Assembly: GCA_963800395.1 (NCBI GenBank)
Contig: CAWDBD010000028.1
Coordinates: forward strand, 186,001-250,000
Origin: DASSBG01 sp963800395
Lineage (GTDB): Bacteria > Pseudomonadota > Gammaproteobacteria > Xanthomonadales > Rhodanobacteraceae
Reading direction: 5' to 3'
Length of the DNA: 64,000 nucleotides
Shown here one piece after another: positions 55,888 through 64,000 of the stretch. The notes beneath the pieces are model-generated. The model saw nothing but the letters and a program-made list of their open reading frames with translations. It ran no database searches and was not told the DNA's origin. Position 1 is the first letter of the stretch; every line of letters begins with the position of its first letter. A program made the translations under genes and the position numbers.

Positions 55888-56472
55888 ATGACAAGCACAA
55901 CCCGGCAGCAACTCATCGAACACGGTATCGCACTGCTCTTGCAGCATGGCTACAACGATCTGGGTATCGCAATGCTGCTCAAGGCCACCCACACCGCCAA
56001 AGGCTCGTTCTACCACCACTTCCGCTCCAAGGAAGACTACGCCCTGCAGGTCATCGACTGCTACATGCAGGACGTGCACGCTGGACTGGACGCTTGCCTG
56101 GACGAATCAAGTCGACCGCCGCTGGAGCGAATCCGCGATTTCTTTGAAGCCAGCGAGGAGAAGTATCGGACCCAGGGCTACATGGGGTGCCTGCTCGGTG
56201 GTCTGGGCCAGGAGCTTTCCGGCATCAACGACGTGTTCCGTCAAAAGGTAGAGCAGTGCCTGGAGCAGATCGCAACCCGGCTCGCCGACTGCCTCCGCGA
56301 AGCGGTAGAACGCGGCGAGCTGGCGCCAGAGGCCAACCCGAGAAAACTCGCCGAGCTGCTAGTCAACTGCTGGGAAGGTGCGGCCCTGCGCACACGCCTG
56401 CGACGCGACCCAGGTCCCCTGCGCGAAATGCTCGACTTCTATTTCTCCGCCGCTGCTGTCCGGCAGGCGTGA
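55888..56472 (+). CDS. TetR/AcrR-family regulator, NemR/AcuR-like
   Basis: 194 residues. The N-terminal helix-turn-helix has TRQQLIEHGIALLLQHGY and KGSFYHHFRSKEDYALQV, and the C-terminal domain contains MGCLLGGLGQELSG, as in NemR/AcuR-type regulators that sense electrophiles or small acids. NemR uses a conserved Cys; here a Cys sits at MGCLLGG. The operator TAGACC-N4-GGTCTA in its own promoter supports this. No Shine-Dalgarno precedes the ATG because the mRNA appears leaderless. The downstream cupin gene may be its target. Confidence 0.9.
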   Translation: MTSTTRQQLIEHGIALLLQHGYNDLGIAMLLKATHTAKGSFYHHFRSKEDYALQVIDCYMQDVHAGLDACLDESSRPPLERIRDFFEASEEKYRTQGYMGCLLGGLGQELSGINDVFRQKVEQCLEQIATRLADCLREAVERGELAPEANPRKLAELLVNCWEGAALRTRLRRDPGPLREMLDFYFSAAAVRQA

Positions 56473-56575
56473 CCTCTCTTCCTCACACTTGAGTTCCAAT
56501 GGCCGTCGCCGCAGCATGCATGGTTCGCTCCGGTTGCCGACCTTCCTTCCCCACGCGAAAAGCGGAGAAACCACG

Positions 56576-56962
56576 ATGCGAATCCAGAAGAACGACGTCC
56601 CGGTGCGAATCAATGCCCCGGGCGCAATTGCACGCCAACAGACGGAATTTGGCGACGCCAGCGGCTACGGAACCATCAGCGGGGAGTACTTCTCGCTTGC
56701 TGCGGGCACCGATATCGCGCCCTTGCTGCAGGGCCTGAAGGACGACCTCTGCCAGGTGCCCCACTGGGGTTACATGCTGCAAGGGAAACTCGCCGTGACC
56801 TATACCGATGGCGAACAGGAGATGGTCGAAAAAGGCGACTTGTTCTACTGGCGTCCCGGCCATACGGTGAGAGTCGACGAGGATGCCGAAGTCATCCTTT
56901 TCAGCCCCCAACACGAACATACCCATGTGATCGACCACATGCTCGAGAAGATGGCAGGCTGA
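56576..56962 (+). CDS. cupin protein downstream of the TetR regulator
   Basis: 128 residues from the ATG with AGCGGAGAAA upstream. A single cupin fold: the first motif region is VPHWGYMLQGKLAVTY, followed by EMVEKGDLFYWRPGHTVRV with a His near the second motif, and a His-rich end (PQHEHTHVIDHM). The usual first-motif His pair is reduced to one (PHWGY), so metal binding is uncertain. It follows the TetR gene by about 100 bases on the same strand, and may be controlled by it. No enzymatic function can be assigned. Confidence 0.78.
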   Translation: MRIQKNDVPVRINAPGAIARQQTEFGDASGYGTISGEYFSLAAGTDIAPLLQGLKDDLCQVPHWGYMLQGKLAVTYTDGEQEMVEKGDLFYWRPGHTVRVDEDAEVILFSPQHEHTHVIDHMLEKMAG

Positions 56963-57048
56963 CAGATCAGAAGGGCCAGCATTGCGGGCCATTTTGCTGC
57001 AAACCGGGCAAGTGAGCCTGGCCCCGTTGCAAGCTTTTCTGTACATGG

Positions 57049-57080
57049 ATCCCGGGTTCCGCCTGCGGCGGCCCCGGGAT
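57049..57080. repeat. long palindrome beside the hutU stop
   Basis: ATCCCGGG (57049-57056) and CCCCGGGAT (57072-57080), with inner CCGC/GGCGG pairing, form a strong hairpin between the convergent cupin and hutU genes. No U-run follows on either strand, so it may act as a bidirectional attenuator or be a REP-like element. A related smaller palindrome lies beside the copied hutU tail at 54602-54621. Confidence 0.6.
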
Positions 57081-57118
57081 GGCGGCACGTGAGAGATCAG
57101 CTTGACTGTTGCAGCAGC

Positions 57119-58789
57119 TCACACCATCGGCAGTTTCAGTCCCTGTTCCTTGGCGCAGTCGATGGCGTCCTCGTAGCCGGCATCGGCGTGGCGCATGACG
57201 CCGGTGCCGGGGTCGTTCCAGAGCACGCGGGCGATGCGCTTGTCGGCCGCTTCGCTGCCGTCGCAGACGATGACCAGGCCGGCGTGCTGGCTGTAGCCCA
57301 TGCCGACGCCGCCGCCGTGGTGGAAGCTGACCCAGGTGGCGCCGCTGGCGGTGTTGAGCAGTGCGTTGAGGATGGGCCAGTCGCTGACGGCATCGCTGCC
57401 GTCTTTCATGGCCTCGGTTTCGCGATTGGGGCTGGCGACGGAACCCGAATCAAGGTGATCGCGACCGATCGCGACCGGAGCCTTCAGTTCGCCGTTGCGG
57501 ACCATTTCGTTGAAGGCCAGGCCGAGCTTGTCGCGCTGGCCCAGGCCGACCCAGCAGATCCGCGAGGGAAGACCCTGGAAGCTGATGCGCTGCTCGGCCA
57601 TGTCCAGCCAGTTGTGCAGGTGCTCGTCATCCGGGATCAGTTCCTTGACCTTCTGGTCGGTCTTGACGATGTCCTCCGGGTCGCCGGACAGTGCCACCCA
57701 GCGGAACGGGCCGATGCCGCGGCAGAACAGCGGTCGCACATAGGCGGGCACAAAGCCGGGAAAGTCGAAGGCGTTCTTGCAGCCGACGTCGAAGGCCATC
57801 TGGCGGATGTTGTTGCCGTAGTCGAAGGTGGGGATGCCTTGCTCATGGAAGGCGAGCATGGCCTCGACATGGGTTTTCATGGATTGCTTGGCGGCATCGC
57901 GGGTACCATCCGGATCGGACTGGCGACGCTCGAACCATTGCTCGACGGTCCAGCCCAGCGGCAGGTAGCCGTTGACGGGGTCGTGGGCGCTGGTCTGGTC
58001 GGTGACCGCGTCGGGCCTGACGCCGCGCCTCACCAGCTCGGGCAGGATTTCGGCGGCGTTGCCCAGCAGGGCGATGGATTTGGCCTCGCCCGCTGCGGTG
58101 TACTTGTCGATGCGCGCCAGCGCGTCGTCCAGATCATCAGCCTGCTCATCGACATAGCGGGTCTTCAGGCGAAAGTCGATGCGGCTCTGCTGGCATTCGA
58201 TGTTGAGGCTGCAGGCACCGGCCAGGCTGGCGGCCAGCGGCTGTGCGCCGCCCATGCCGCCGAGGCCGGCGGTCAGTATCCATTTGCCCTTGAGATCGCC
58301 GCCGTAGCTCTGCCGGCCCATTTCCACGAAGGTCTCGTAGGTGCCCTGCACGATACCCTGGCTGCCGATGTAGATCCACGAGCCCGCTGTCATCTGGCCG
58401 TACATCATCAGGCCCTTGCGATCCAGCTCATGGAAGTGCTCCCAGTTGGCCCAGGCCGGCACCAGATTGGAGTTGGCGATCAGCACGCGCGGGGCATCGA
58501 CATGCGTCCTGAACACCCCGACCGGCTTGCCGGACTGCACCAGCAGCGTCTCGTCTTCTTCCAGTTCACGCAGGCTTTTCAGGATCGCGTCGTAGCACTC
58601 CCAGTTGCGCGCGGCGCGACCGATACCGCCGTACACCACCAGTTCGGCCGGATTTTCGGCCACCTCGGGATCGAGGTTGTGCTGGATCATGCGGTAGGCG
58701 GCCTCGATCAGCCAGTTCCTGCAGCTCAGCTCGGTGCCGCGCGGCGGATGAATCTCGCGCGTGGTATCGATGCGTGTGGGTGCGCTCAT
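57119..58789 (-). CDS. hutU: urocanate hydratase (urocanase)
   Basis: 556 residues, full length. It hydrates urocanate to imidazolonepropionate in histidine degradation, using tightly bound NAD+. The NAD-binding motif GLGGMGGAQPLA and the family block CRNWLIEAAYRM are present; the catalytic Cys region is in VGFCRG-like sequence FCRGIGPFRWVALSGDPED. GGAG seven bases before the ATG fixes the start. The C-terminus DAGYEDAIDCAKEQG is duplicated in a small ORF at 54659. The gene is divergent from the NPP gene and shares a 125-base promoter region with a CRP-like site. Confidence 0.97.
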   Translation of the reverse strand: MSAPTRIDTTREIHPPRGTELSCRNWLIEAAYRMIQHNLDPEVAENPAELVVYGGIGRAARNWECYDAILKSLRELEEDETLLVQSGKPVGVFRTHVDAPRVLIANSNLVPAWANWEHFHELDRKGLMMYGQMTAGSWIYIGSQGIVQGTYETFVEMGRQSYGGDLKGKWILTAGLGGMGGAQPLAASLAGACSLNIECQQSRIDFRLKTRYVDEQADDLDDALARIDKYTAAGEAKSIALLGNAAEILPELVRRGVRPDAVTDQTSAHDPVNGYLPLGWTVEQWFERRQSDPDGTRDAAKQSMKTHVEAMLAFHEQGIPTFDYGNNIRQMAFDVGCKNAFDFPGFVPAYVRPLFCRGIGPFRWVALSGDPEDIVKTDQKVKELIPDDEHLHNWLDMAEQRISFQGLPSRICWVGLGQRDKLGLAFNEMVRNGELKAPVAIGRDHLDSGSVASPNRETEAMKDGSDAVSDWPILNALLNTASGATWVSFHHGGGVGMGYSQHAGLVIVCDGSEAADKRIARVLWNDPGTGVMRHADAGYEDAIDCAKEQGLKLPMV

Positions 58790-58816
58790 GTGATGGCTCC
58801 ATTGGTGATACCAGCA

Positions 58817-58851
58817 AGTATAACCAAGCTCGCTGCGTGACCTGTATCACA
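58817..58851 (-). promoter_or_regulatory. hutU promoter region with CRP/Clp-like site
   Basis: On the minus strand a TATACT (58822-58817) is the probable -10 box. Upstream lies TGTGATACAGGTCACG (58851-58836), a nine-of-ten match to the CRP half-sites TGTGA-N6-TCACA. Catabolite regulation of hut genes is common, and Xanthomonadales have the CRP relative Clp. The centre lies about 34 bases before the predicted start, near the -35 region, and the site could also act on the divergent NPP gene. Confidence 0.6.
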
Positions 58852-58914
58852 TGAAATTGTCATCTTTTTGGCGCATCATGGCCGATTGACTCAATAGAGG
58901 ACGGGAAAGCAGTC

Positions 58915-60237
58915 ATGCATTTTGAGAAGGCAATGCAGCACATCCTTGCGGTATCCCTGGCCATGTTGCTGGCTGGTTGCGCGATGCAATCTGGCACGCG
59001 AGTCAGCAGTTCGCCTGCCGGCGCGGTGCATGCGGCGCAGCCGACGCAAGCTGCACGCACGCCATTGCTGCTGATCTCCATCGACGGCTACCGCAGCGAC
59101 TATCTGCAGCGCAAGCAGTCGCCCACCTTGAGCAGCATGGCTGCCAATGGGGTACGCGCCAAGGCCATGCAGCCGTCCTTCCCGTCGCTGACCTTCCCCA
59201 ATCATTACACTTTGGTCACCGGTCTTTATCCGGACCACCAGGGCATCGTCAACAACACGATGTACGACAGCAAACTCGGCAAGTTCAGCCTTCGCAACCG
59301 CAAGGCGGTGGAGACTCCGCAATGGTGGGCCGAAGGCGAGCCCATCTGGGTGACCGCCGACCGGCAGGGGCTGAAGACCGGCACCATGTTCTGGCCGGGC
59401 TCGGAAGCGAGAATTCATGGCCTGCGCCCCGATTACTGGCATCTGTTCGACGGCCGTGTGACACCTGCGCAACGCGTTGATCAGATCCTTGCCTGGCTGG
59501 ATTTGCCGGCCGCACAACGCCCCACTTTTCTGACCCTGTATTTTGATGATGTCGATCACGCCGGGCATGAATACGGCCCCGACACCGACCAGGTGGACGC
59601 TGCCATCCGCAAGGTTGACAGCGCACTGTCACGACTGGTGACCGGGCTCAGGGCGCGCGGTCTGTACCAGAACATCAACATCATCGTGGTGTCCGATCAC
59701 GGCATGGCCTCGGTGCCCAAGGGGCATCTGGTGATCATGGACGACCTGATCGACCTCAGTCATGTGCGCGCGGTGTCGATGGGCATCCTGGCCGGCTTCA
59801 ACCCCAAGCCCGGATATGCGGACAGTATCAGTCGCAAACTGCTCGGGCGGCACGATCACATGACCTGCTGGAAGCGCAAGGACATTCCTGCCCGTTTCCA
59901 CTACGGCAGCAATCCGCGCATACCGGATATTTCATGCCTGGCCGATGTCGGCTGGCAGATCAGCAATCGGGGTTACCTGAAACGCCGCAAGCGGCCAATG
60001 AGCCTGGGCGAGCACGGCTACGACAACGCCAGCCCGCTGATGCGCGCACTGTTCATTGCCCATGGCCCGGCATTCCGCAAGGGCGCGACCATTGCGGAAT
60101 TCCCTAATGTGGACGTGTATCCGCTCATGACGCAGCTGCTGCGCATCAAGCCGCAGCCCAATGACGGCAGCATCGCACCGTTCGAAGGAGCGCTAAAGGC
60201 CGGCAGCACATCGGCATCAGCAAGCGCCCAGCACTGA
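58915..60237 (+). CDS. nucleotide pyrophosphatase/phosphodiesterase (NPP-type) lipoprotein
   Basis: 440 residues with a lipobox LAGCAMQS near residue 22, so it is an envelope lipoprotein. Alkaline-phosphatase-superfamily fold: metal-binding Asp in LLLISIDGYRSD, catalytic Thr in FPSLTFPNHYTLVTGL, DDVDHAGHEYGPD and VSDHGMASVP carry the other metal ligands. This is the same family as the structurally known Xanthomonas NPP, which hydrolyses nucleotide and phosphodiester substrates. GAGGACGGGAAAG precedes the ATG. It is divergent from hutU and unrelated to histidine degradation. Confidence 0.92.
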   Translation: MHFEKAMQHILAVSLAMLLAGCAMQSGTRVSSSPAGAVHAAQPTQAARTPLLLISIDGYRSDYLQRKQSPTLSSMAANGVRAKAMQPSFPSLTFPNHYTLVTGLYPDHQGIVNNTMYDSKLGKFSLRNRKAVETPQWWAEGEPIWVTADRQGLKTGTMFWPGSEARIHGLRPDYWHLFDGRVTPAQRVDQILAWLDLPAAQRPTFLTLYFDDVDHAGHEYGPDTDQVDAAIRKVDSALSRLVTGLRARGLYQNINIIVVSDHGMASVPKGHLVIMDDLIDLSHVRAVSMGILAGFNPKPGYADSISRKLLGRHDHMTCWKRKDIPARFHYGSNPRIPDISCLADVGWQISNRGYLKRRKRPMSLGEHGYDNASPLMRALFIAHGPAFRKGATIAEFPNVDVYPLMTQLLRIKPQPNDGSIAPFEGALKAGSTSASASAQH

Positions 60238-60294
60238 CGCGGGCGGTTTGCCAGGAAGCCCATGCCCTGCCCTGCGGCCGGGTGGGCATCGCCT

Positions 60295-61659
60295 TCAGTG
60301 ATCGAGCAGTTGTCGCAGCGTGCTGCGAAAGTTCGCTGCGATACGCGCTTCATCGGCATGCTGAAAATTGCGTACGCGCCATTGGCCGGCGACCATCACG
60401 TCGCGAACCAGCGGCGTGTTGCCGGCAAAGAGGAAACTGTCGAGCAGGGTCTTGGCGCCATGTCCGGCCAGCAGCGGCGATGTTTCGTCCAGCACAAGCA
60501 GGTCCGCCGATGAGCCGATTTCCAGTGTGGGTGGCTGACCGCTGCTGCGACGCCCTCCTTCCAGTGCCCTCTGCCACAGGGTTTCCCCGACGCTGTCGTG
60601 CGAATCGCTGGCGATATGGCGTTTCCCCTTGGTCAGGCGCTGGCCGTATTCAAGCCAGCGCAGTTCCTCCACCGGCGATACCGACACGTTGGAGTCCGAA
60701 CCGATCGCAATGCGCCCACCTGCGGCCAGGAAATCGGCCAGGGGAAACAGGCCATCGCCGAGGTTGGCTTCGGTAGTCGGGCACAGGCCCACCGTCGCTT
60801 CGCTTTTGGCCAGCCTTCGCACTTCGCCGGGCGTGACATGGGTGGCATGCACCAGGCACCAGTTGGCGTTGACGTCGGCATGATCCAGCAGCCACTCGAC
60901 CGGGCGTGCATTACGCAAGGCCAGGCAATCCTGGACCTCGCCAAGCTGCTCGGCGATGTGAATGTGCACTGGCATGTCCCGCGTTACCGGGGAGTCCAGG
61001 ACGATGCGCAGCGCATCGGCAGGTACCGCGCGCAGGGAGTGCAGGCCCACCCCGATGGTCACCTCGGGGGCGGCCTGTTTGTGCAGGTTCTCGAGCAGAT
61101 GCAGATACGCGTCCATTTCGAGTCCGAACCGCTTTTGCTTCGGGCCCAGCTCGCGACCGTCAAAACCCCCGGTCATGTAAAGCACCGGCAGCAGGGTCAA
61201 GCCGATACCGACCTCGCGAGCAGCTTCGACCAGCGCCAGTGACATCGCCGCCGGATCGGCATAGGGCCGCCCATCGGGTTGCCGATGCAGATAGTGAAAC
61301 TCGCACACCCGGGTATAGCCGGCCTTGAGCATTTCCAGATATAGCTGGCTGGCTATGGCGCGCAATTCATCCGGACCAATACGCTCGGCAAAGGCATACA
61401 TCACTTCGCGCCAGGACCAGAAGCTTTCGTGATCACGCTGGCGCCGCTCGGCCAGCCCGGCCATGGCGCGCTGAAAGGCATGCGAATGTGCATTCGGCAT
61501 GCCAGGGAGGACATACTTGCCCAGAAGCTGCGAATCGGATTCCGGTGCGCCGGTGGCGATGCCCGCTATCCGACCCTGGTTGCCGATCTCAAGCCGGGTG
61601 CCGCTTTGCCAGCGGCCGTCCAGCCACATGTCTGCCGCATGAAGGTATTGATTCGTCAC
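60295..61659 (-). CDS. hutF: formimidoylglutamate deiminase
   Basis: 454 residues from a GTG start with AGGA seven bases upstream. It deiminates formiminoglutamate to formylglutamate plus ammonia, the branch taken by Pseudomonas and Xanthomonas, as opposed to HutG formimidase. Amidohydrolase features: MPNAHSHAFQRAMAG (metal-binding HxH), the mid-protein HIAEQLGEVQD and VGLHSLRAVP, and GSDSNVSVSPVEEL near the C-terminus. It lies between the NPP and ClC genes, on the opposite strand to both. With hutU and hutI it documents the five-step histidine pathway. Confidence 0.95.
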   Translation of the reverse strand: MTNQYLHAADMWLDGRWQSGTRLEIGNQGRIAGIATGAPESDSQLLGKYVLPGMPNAHSHAFQRAMAGLAERRQRDHESFWSWREVMYAFAERIGPDELRAIASQLYLEMLKAGYTRVCEFHYLHRQPDGRPYADPAAMSLALVEAAREVGIGLTLLPVLYMTGGFDGRELGPKQKRFGLEMDAYLHLLENLHKQAAPEVTIGVGLHSLRAVPADALRIVLDSPVTRDMPVHIHIAEQLGEVQDCLALRNARPVEWLLDHADVNANWCLVHATHVTPGEVRRLAKSEATVGLCPTTEANLGDGLFPLADFLAAGGRIAIGSDSNVSVSPVEELRWLEYGQRLTKGKRHIASDSHDSVGETLWQRALEGGRRSSGQPPTLEIGSSADLLVLDETSPLLAGHGAKTLLDSFLFAGNTPLVRDVMVAGQWRVRNFQHADEARIAANFRSTLRQLLDH

Positions 61660-61759
61660 GCCGACGATCCTGTGTCAATAAAGCAACAAGTCTGCCACAC
61701 AAGTCCGGAACGCGGCTACGCGCATGACTGCGACCGGCGATGTCTGAGATAATGGGGGG

Positions 61760-63166
61760 ATGCCCCGCAAACCCACCAGCAGCAGCTACCGCCGATTCCG
61801 GGTGCTACTCGGCCATGAATTCTTCGCGCCCGCGCAGTGGCAGCGCCGGCTTGCCTTGTGGATGGGTGGCGTCCTGGTCGGTCTGGCCGCCATTGCTTTC
61901 GCCAAGCTGGCGACATTGGCCTATGAGCTGTTTGAACGACTGCTGGCCATTTCGCCCTATTTGCCCCTGGTACTGACTCCCGTGGTGTTCGCGTCACTGG
62001 CGTTCGCTACCCGTGGTCGACTGGCGGCGGCGCGCGGCAGCGGCATCCCCGAGGTCATTGCGGCCATCAGCGTGGATGATCGCCAGTTTCGGCATCGCCT
62101 GCTGGCCCTGCCCGTCGCACTGGGCAAGATGGTCATGACCCTGATCGGCCTGGCTGCAGGCGCCTCGATAGGTCGCGAGGGGCCCACCGTGCATGTCGGC
62201 GCCGGCCTGATGTACTGGCTCGGCCAGCGCTTCGGTTTCGACAACCCGCGACAGGCATCACGATTCATACTTGCCGGCGGCGGCGCGGGCCTTGCGGCCG
62301 CTTTCAATACCCCGCTGGCCGGAATCGTGTTTGCCATCGAGGAGCTGGCTGGTGCCTACGAACACCGCGTCAGCGGCATCATTCTCACCACGGTGATTTT
62401 TGCCGGTGTGGTGTCACTGGGCCTGATGGGCAACTACTCGTATTTCGGCATCGTCAATACCCAGCTACCACTGGGCCAGAGCTGGCTGGCCGTACTTTCG
62501 TGTGGTGTTTGCGGCGGCATCGGTGGAGGCCTGTATTCTCGCCTGATCCTGCTTGAACACGGCCCTCTGGCGAAGATTGCGGCACTGCGCAAGCGTTGGC
62601 CGGTGTGGTTCGCCCTGCTTTGCGGCCTGGCACTGGCCGCGATCGGCATATTCAGCGGCGGTCAGATCTACGGTACCGGCTATGACCAGGCCCACGCTCT
62701 GGTCCAGGCCACCACGACCGCACCGGCACCGTTCGGGCTGATGAAACTGAGTGCCAACATCCTGTCCTATTGGGCCGGGATTCCCGGCGGCATTTTCTCG
62801 CCTGCGCTGACGGTTGGTGCCGGCATGGGCAACACCCTGGCGGCATGGTTGCCGGCAGCCGACCATTCGGCCGTGGTGCTGCTTGGCATGGCCGCGTTCC
62901 TCGCAGGCGTGACCCAAACCCCCATTACCGCCGCCGTGATTTCGCTGGAACTGACCGCCAACCACAACATGGTGGTGCCCCTGCTGGCCGTGTGCCTGCT
63001 GGCCCGCGGCATTTCTTCCCTGGCCTGCCGTACGCCGGTCTATCGTGCCTTTGCCGAGCGCGCCATTGCCGGTTACGAGCGTGCCTCGGACCCGCCGGAG
63101 CAGAAGGGTCTGGAGGAAATTGCAGATCCCGAAAAAGGCGACTGGGACAAGGAGGGCCGGTCGTGA
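61760..63166 (+). CDS. ClC-family chloride channel/transporter
   Basis: 468 residues with the typical multi-helix ClC fold. The three selectivity motifs are seen: RGSGIPEVI, GREGPTVHVGA (with the gating Glu equivalent to Glu148 of E. coli ClcA), and GIPGGIFSPALTVGAG. It exchanges chloride for protons or conducts chloride. The Shine-Dalgarno is only a G-run (GGGGGG) directly before the ATG. Its TGA overlaps the GTG of hutI (GTGA), so the two are translationally coupled although their functions appear unrelated. Confidence 0.93.
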   Translation: MPRKPTSSSYRRFRVLLGHEFFAPAQWQRRLALWMGGVLVGLAAIAFAKLATLAYELFERLLAISPYLPLVLTPVVFASLAFATRGRLAAARGSGIPEVIAAISVDDRQFRHRLLALPVALGKMVMTLIGLAAGASIGREGPTVHVGAGLMYWLGQRFGFDNPRQASRFILAGGGAGLAAAFNTPLAGIVFAIEELAGAYEHRVSGIILTTVIFAGVVSLGLMGNYSYFGIVNTQLPLGQSWLAVLSCGVCGGIGGGLYSRLILLEHGPLAKIAALRKRWPVWFALLCGLALAAIGIFSGGQIYGTGYDQAHALVQATTTAPAPFGLMKLSANILSYWAGIPGGIFSPALTVGAGMGNTLAAWLPAADHSAVVLLGMAAFLAGVTQTPITAAVISLELTANHNMVVPLLAVCLLARGISSLACRTPVYRAFAERAIAGYERASDPPEQKGLEEIADPEKGDWDKEGRS

Positions 63167-64000
63167 CCCGTGGCGCAATCATCAACGCGACGATTGCCAC
63201 ACTTGACCAGGGCGATACCAGGACCCATGCGAACAGCGCGGTCTGCTGGCACGAAGGCCGGATCACATGGGTCGGCGACATGTCTGCGCTGCCCGCAGAA
63301 CAGATGCCGCCGAAACGCGATGTCATCGATGCCGGAGGCCGCCTGCTGACTCCCGGTCTGATCGACTGTCATACCCATCTGGTCTTTGCCGGCGATCGCG
63401 TGACCGAGTTCGAGCAACGACTCGAGGGGGCCAGCTATGAGGCCATTGCCCGCGCCGGTGGTGGCATCATTGCCAGCATACGTGACACCCGCGCCGCCAG
63501 CGAGGACGAACTGCTGCAGCAGAGCCTGCCGCGTGCCCGCGCTCTGCTTGCCGACGGGGTCACCACCATCGAGATCAAGTCCGGCTACGGGCTCGACCCG
63601 GCAAACGAAATCAAGATGCTGCGTGTCGCCCGTCGGATCGGCAGCGAGCTTGGCATCAGCGTGCGCACCACATTTCTCGGCGCACACGCCCTGCCCCCGG
63701 AATTCGCCAATCGGCCCGACGCCTACCTCGATAGCGTCTGCAACGAGATGCTGCCGGCCATTGCCGACCAGGGCCTGGCCGATGCCGTGGACGGCTTTTG
63801 CGAGAACATCGCCTTCAGTCAGGCACAGATGCGCCGGGTGTTCGAGGCGGCACGCAGCCACGGCCTGCCGGTCAAGCTGCATGCCGAGCAACTCTCCAAC
63901 CAGGGCGGCGCCAGGCTGGTGGCCGAGTTCGGCGGCCTGTCGGCCGACCACCTGGAATACGCCGACGAGCGATCACTCAGGGCGATGGCTGCGGCCGGTA
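63163..64000 (+). CDS. hutI: imidazolonepropionase, N-terminal part (cut by window edge)
   Basis: 279 residues visible from a GTG that overlaps the ClC stop codon; the end is beyond the window. It hydrolyses imidazolonepropionate to formiminoglutamate. Amidohydrolase motif LIDCHTHLVFAGDRV holds the first metal ligands; RAGGGIIASIRDTR and EIKSGYGLDPANEIKMLR are HutI signatures, and KLHAEQLSNQGGA and ADHLEYAD carry later ligands. The strand matches clc rather than hutU/hutF, so the hut genes here are in separate transcripts. Further hut genes may follow beyond the edge. Confidence 0.95.
   Translation, partial: MTRGAIINATIATLDQGDTRTHANSAVCWHEGRITWVGDMSALPAEQMPPKRDVIDAGGRLLTPGLIDCHTHLVFAGDRVTEFEQRLEGASYEAIARAGGGIIASIRDTRAASEDELLQQSLPRARALLADGVTTIEIKSGYGLDPANEIKMLRVARRIGSELGISVRTTFLGAHALPPEFANRPDAYLDSVCNEMLPAIADQGLADAVDGFCENIAFSQAQMRRVFEAARSHGLPVKLHAEQLSNQGGARLVAEFGGLSADHLEYADERSLRAMAAAG

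Overview
The window reads as a chromosomal segment of a GC-rich (roughly 60% by eye) Gammaproteobacterium, probably an environmental Xanthomonadales-type organism (Rhodanobacteraceae/Xanthomonadaceae-like). I infer this from the hut pathway running through HutF, an NPP-type phosphodiesterase, many exported M1/M61 peptidases and serine hydrolases, and lipoproteins with LTAC/LAGC lipoboxes. No gene gives a decisive taxonomic label. I found no rRNA, tRNA, insertion sequence, prophage or CRISPR array.

Layout. (1) 1-13995, minus strand: ndvB-like cyclic beta-1,2-glucan synthase, phosphoglucomutase, phosphoketolase and a P3A-type proton ATPase (cut by the window edge), in transcription order and tightly spaced. 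(2) 14679-20235, minus: three exported hydrolases (beta-lactamase-fold serine hydrolase, M1 peptidase, esterase). (3) 20343-23203, plus: an ABC exporter, then a barnase-type RNase overlapping a barstar-type inhibitor. (4) 23306-30359: hexose/pentose-phosphate cluster zwf-tal-pgi-tkt with pgl convergent. (5) 30928-37904: CsbD, PBP4-type DacB, a GGDEF-EAL sensor, a TenA/CADD-like haem-oxygenase-fold protein, lipA. (6) 37971-39986: an unusual 285-bp nested inverted-repeat element abutting an ABC-2 exporter operon. (7) 40396-50410: mixed envelope, transport and hypothetical genes, including CorA, an APC permease, lipoproteins, a fasciclin protein, a flavin monooxygenase-like protein and a cupin. 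(8) 50548-56962: phosphoesterase, a 42-codon lysine-rich gene, a frameshifted M61 peptidase, a small region of gene relics, a higBA toxin-antitoxin pair, and a TetR regulator with a cupin. (9) 57119-64000: histidine-degradation genes hutU, hutF, hutI interspersed with an NPP phosphodiesterase and a ClC channel.

How the genes fit together. The first operon joins UDP-glucose-dependent glucan synthesis (whose GH94 domain can release glucose-1-phosphate) to phosphoglucomutase and phosphoketolase, giving a route from glucan or hexose phosphate to acetyl phosphate beside a proton pump. Region 4 supplies the oxidative and non-oxidative pentose-phosphate enzymes that interconvert the phosphoketolase substrates, but gnd, edd and eda are not in the window. 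The hut genes define the route urocanate to imidazolonepropionate to formiminoglutamate to formylglutamate.

The most unusual signals are: the 37971-38255 element (two hairpins whose loops are complementary to each other, enclosed by 28-bp arms); the 54.4-54.9 kb region, holding a synonymously diverged fragment of higA and a small ORF ending in a copy of the urocanase C-terminus; and two apparently leaderless promoters, for higBA and for the TetR gene, each with an operator-like palindrome in the spacer.
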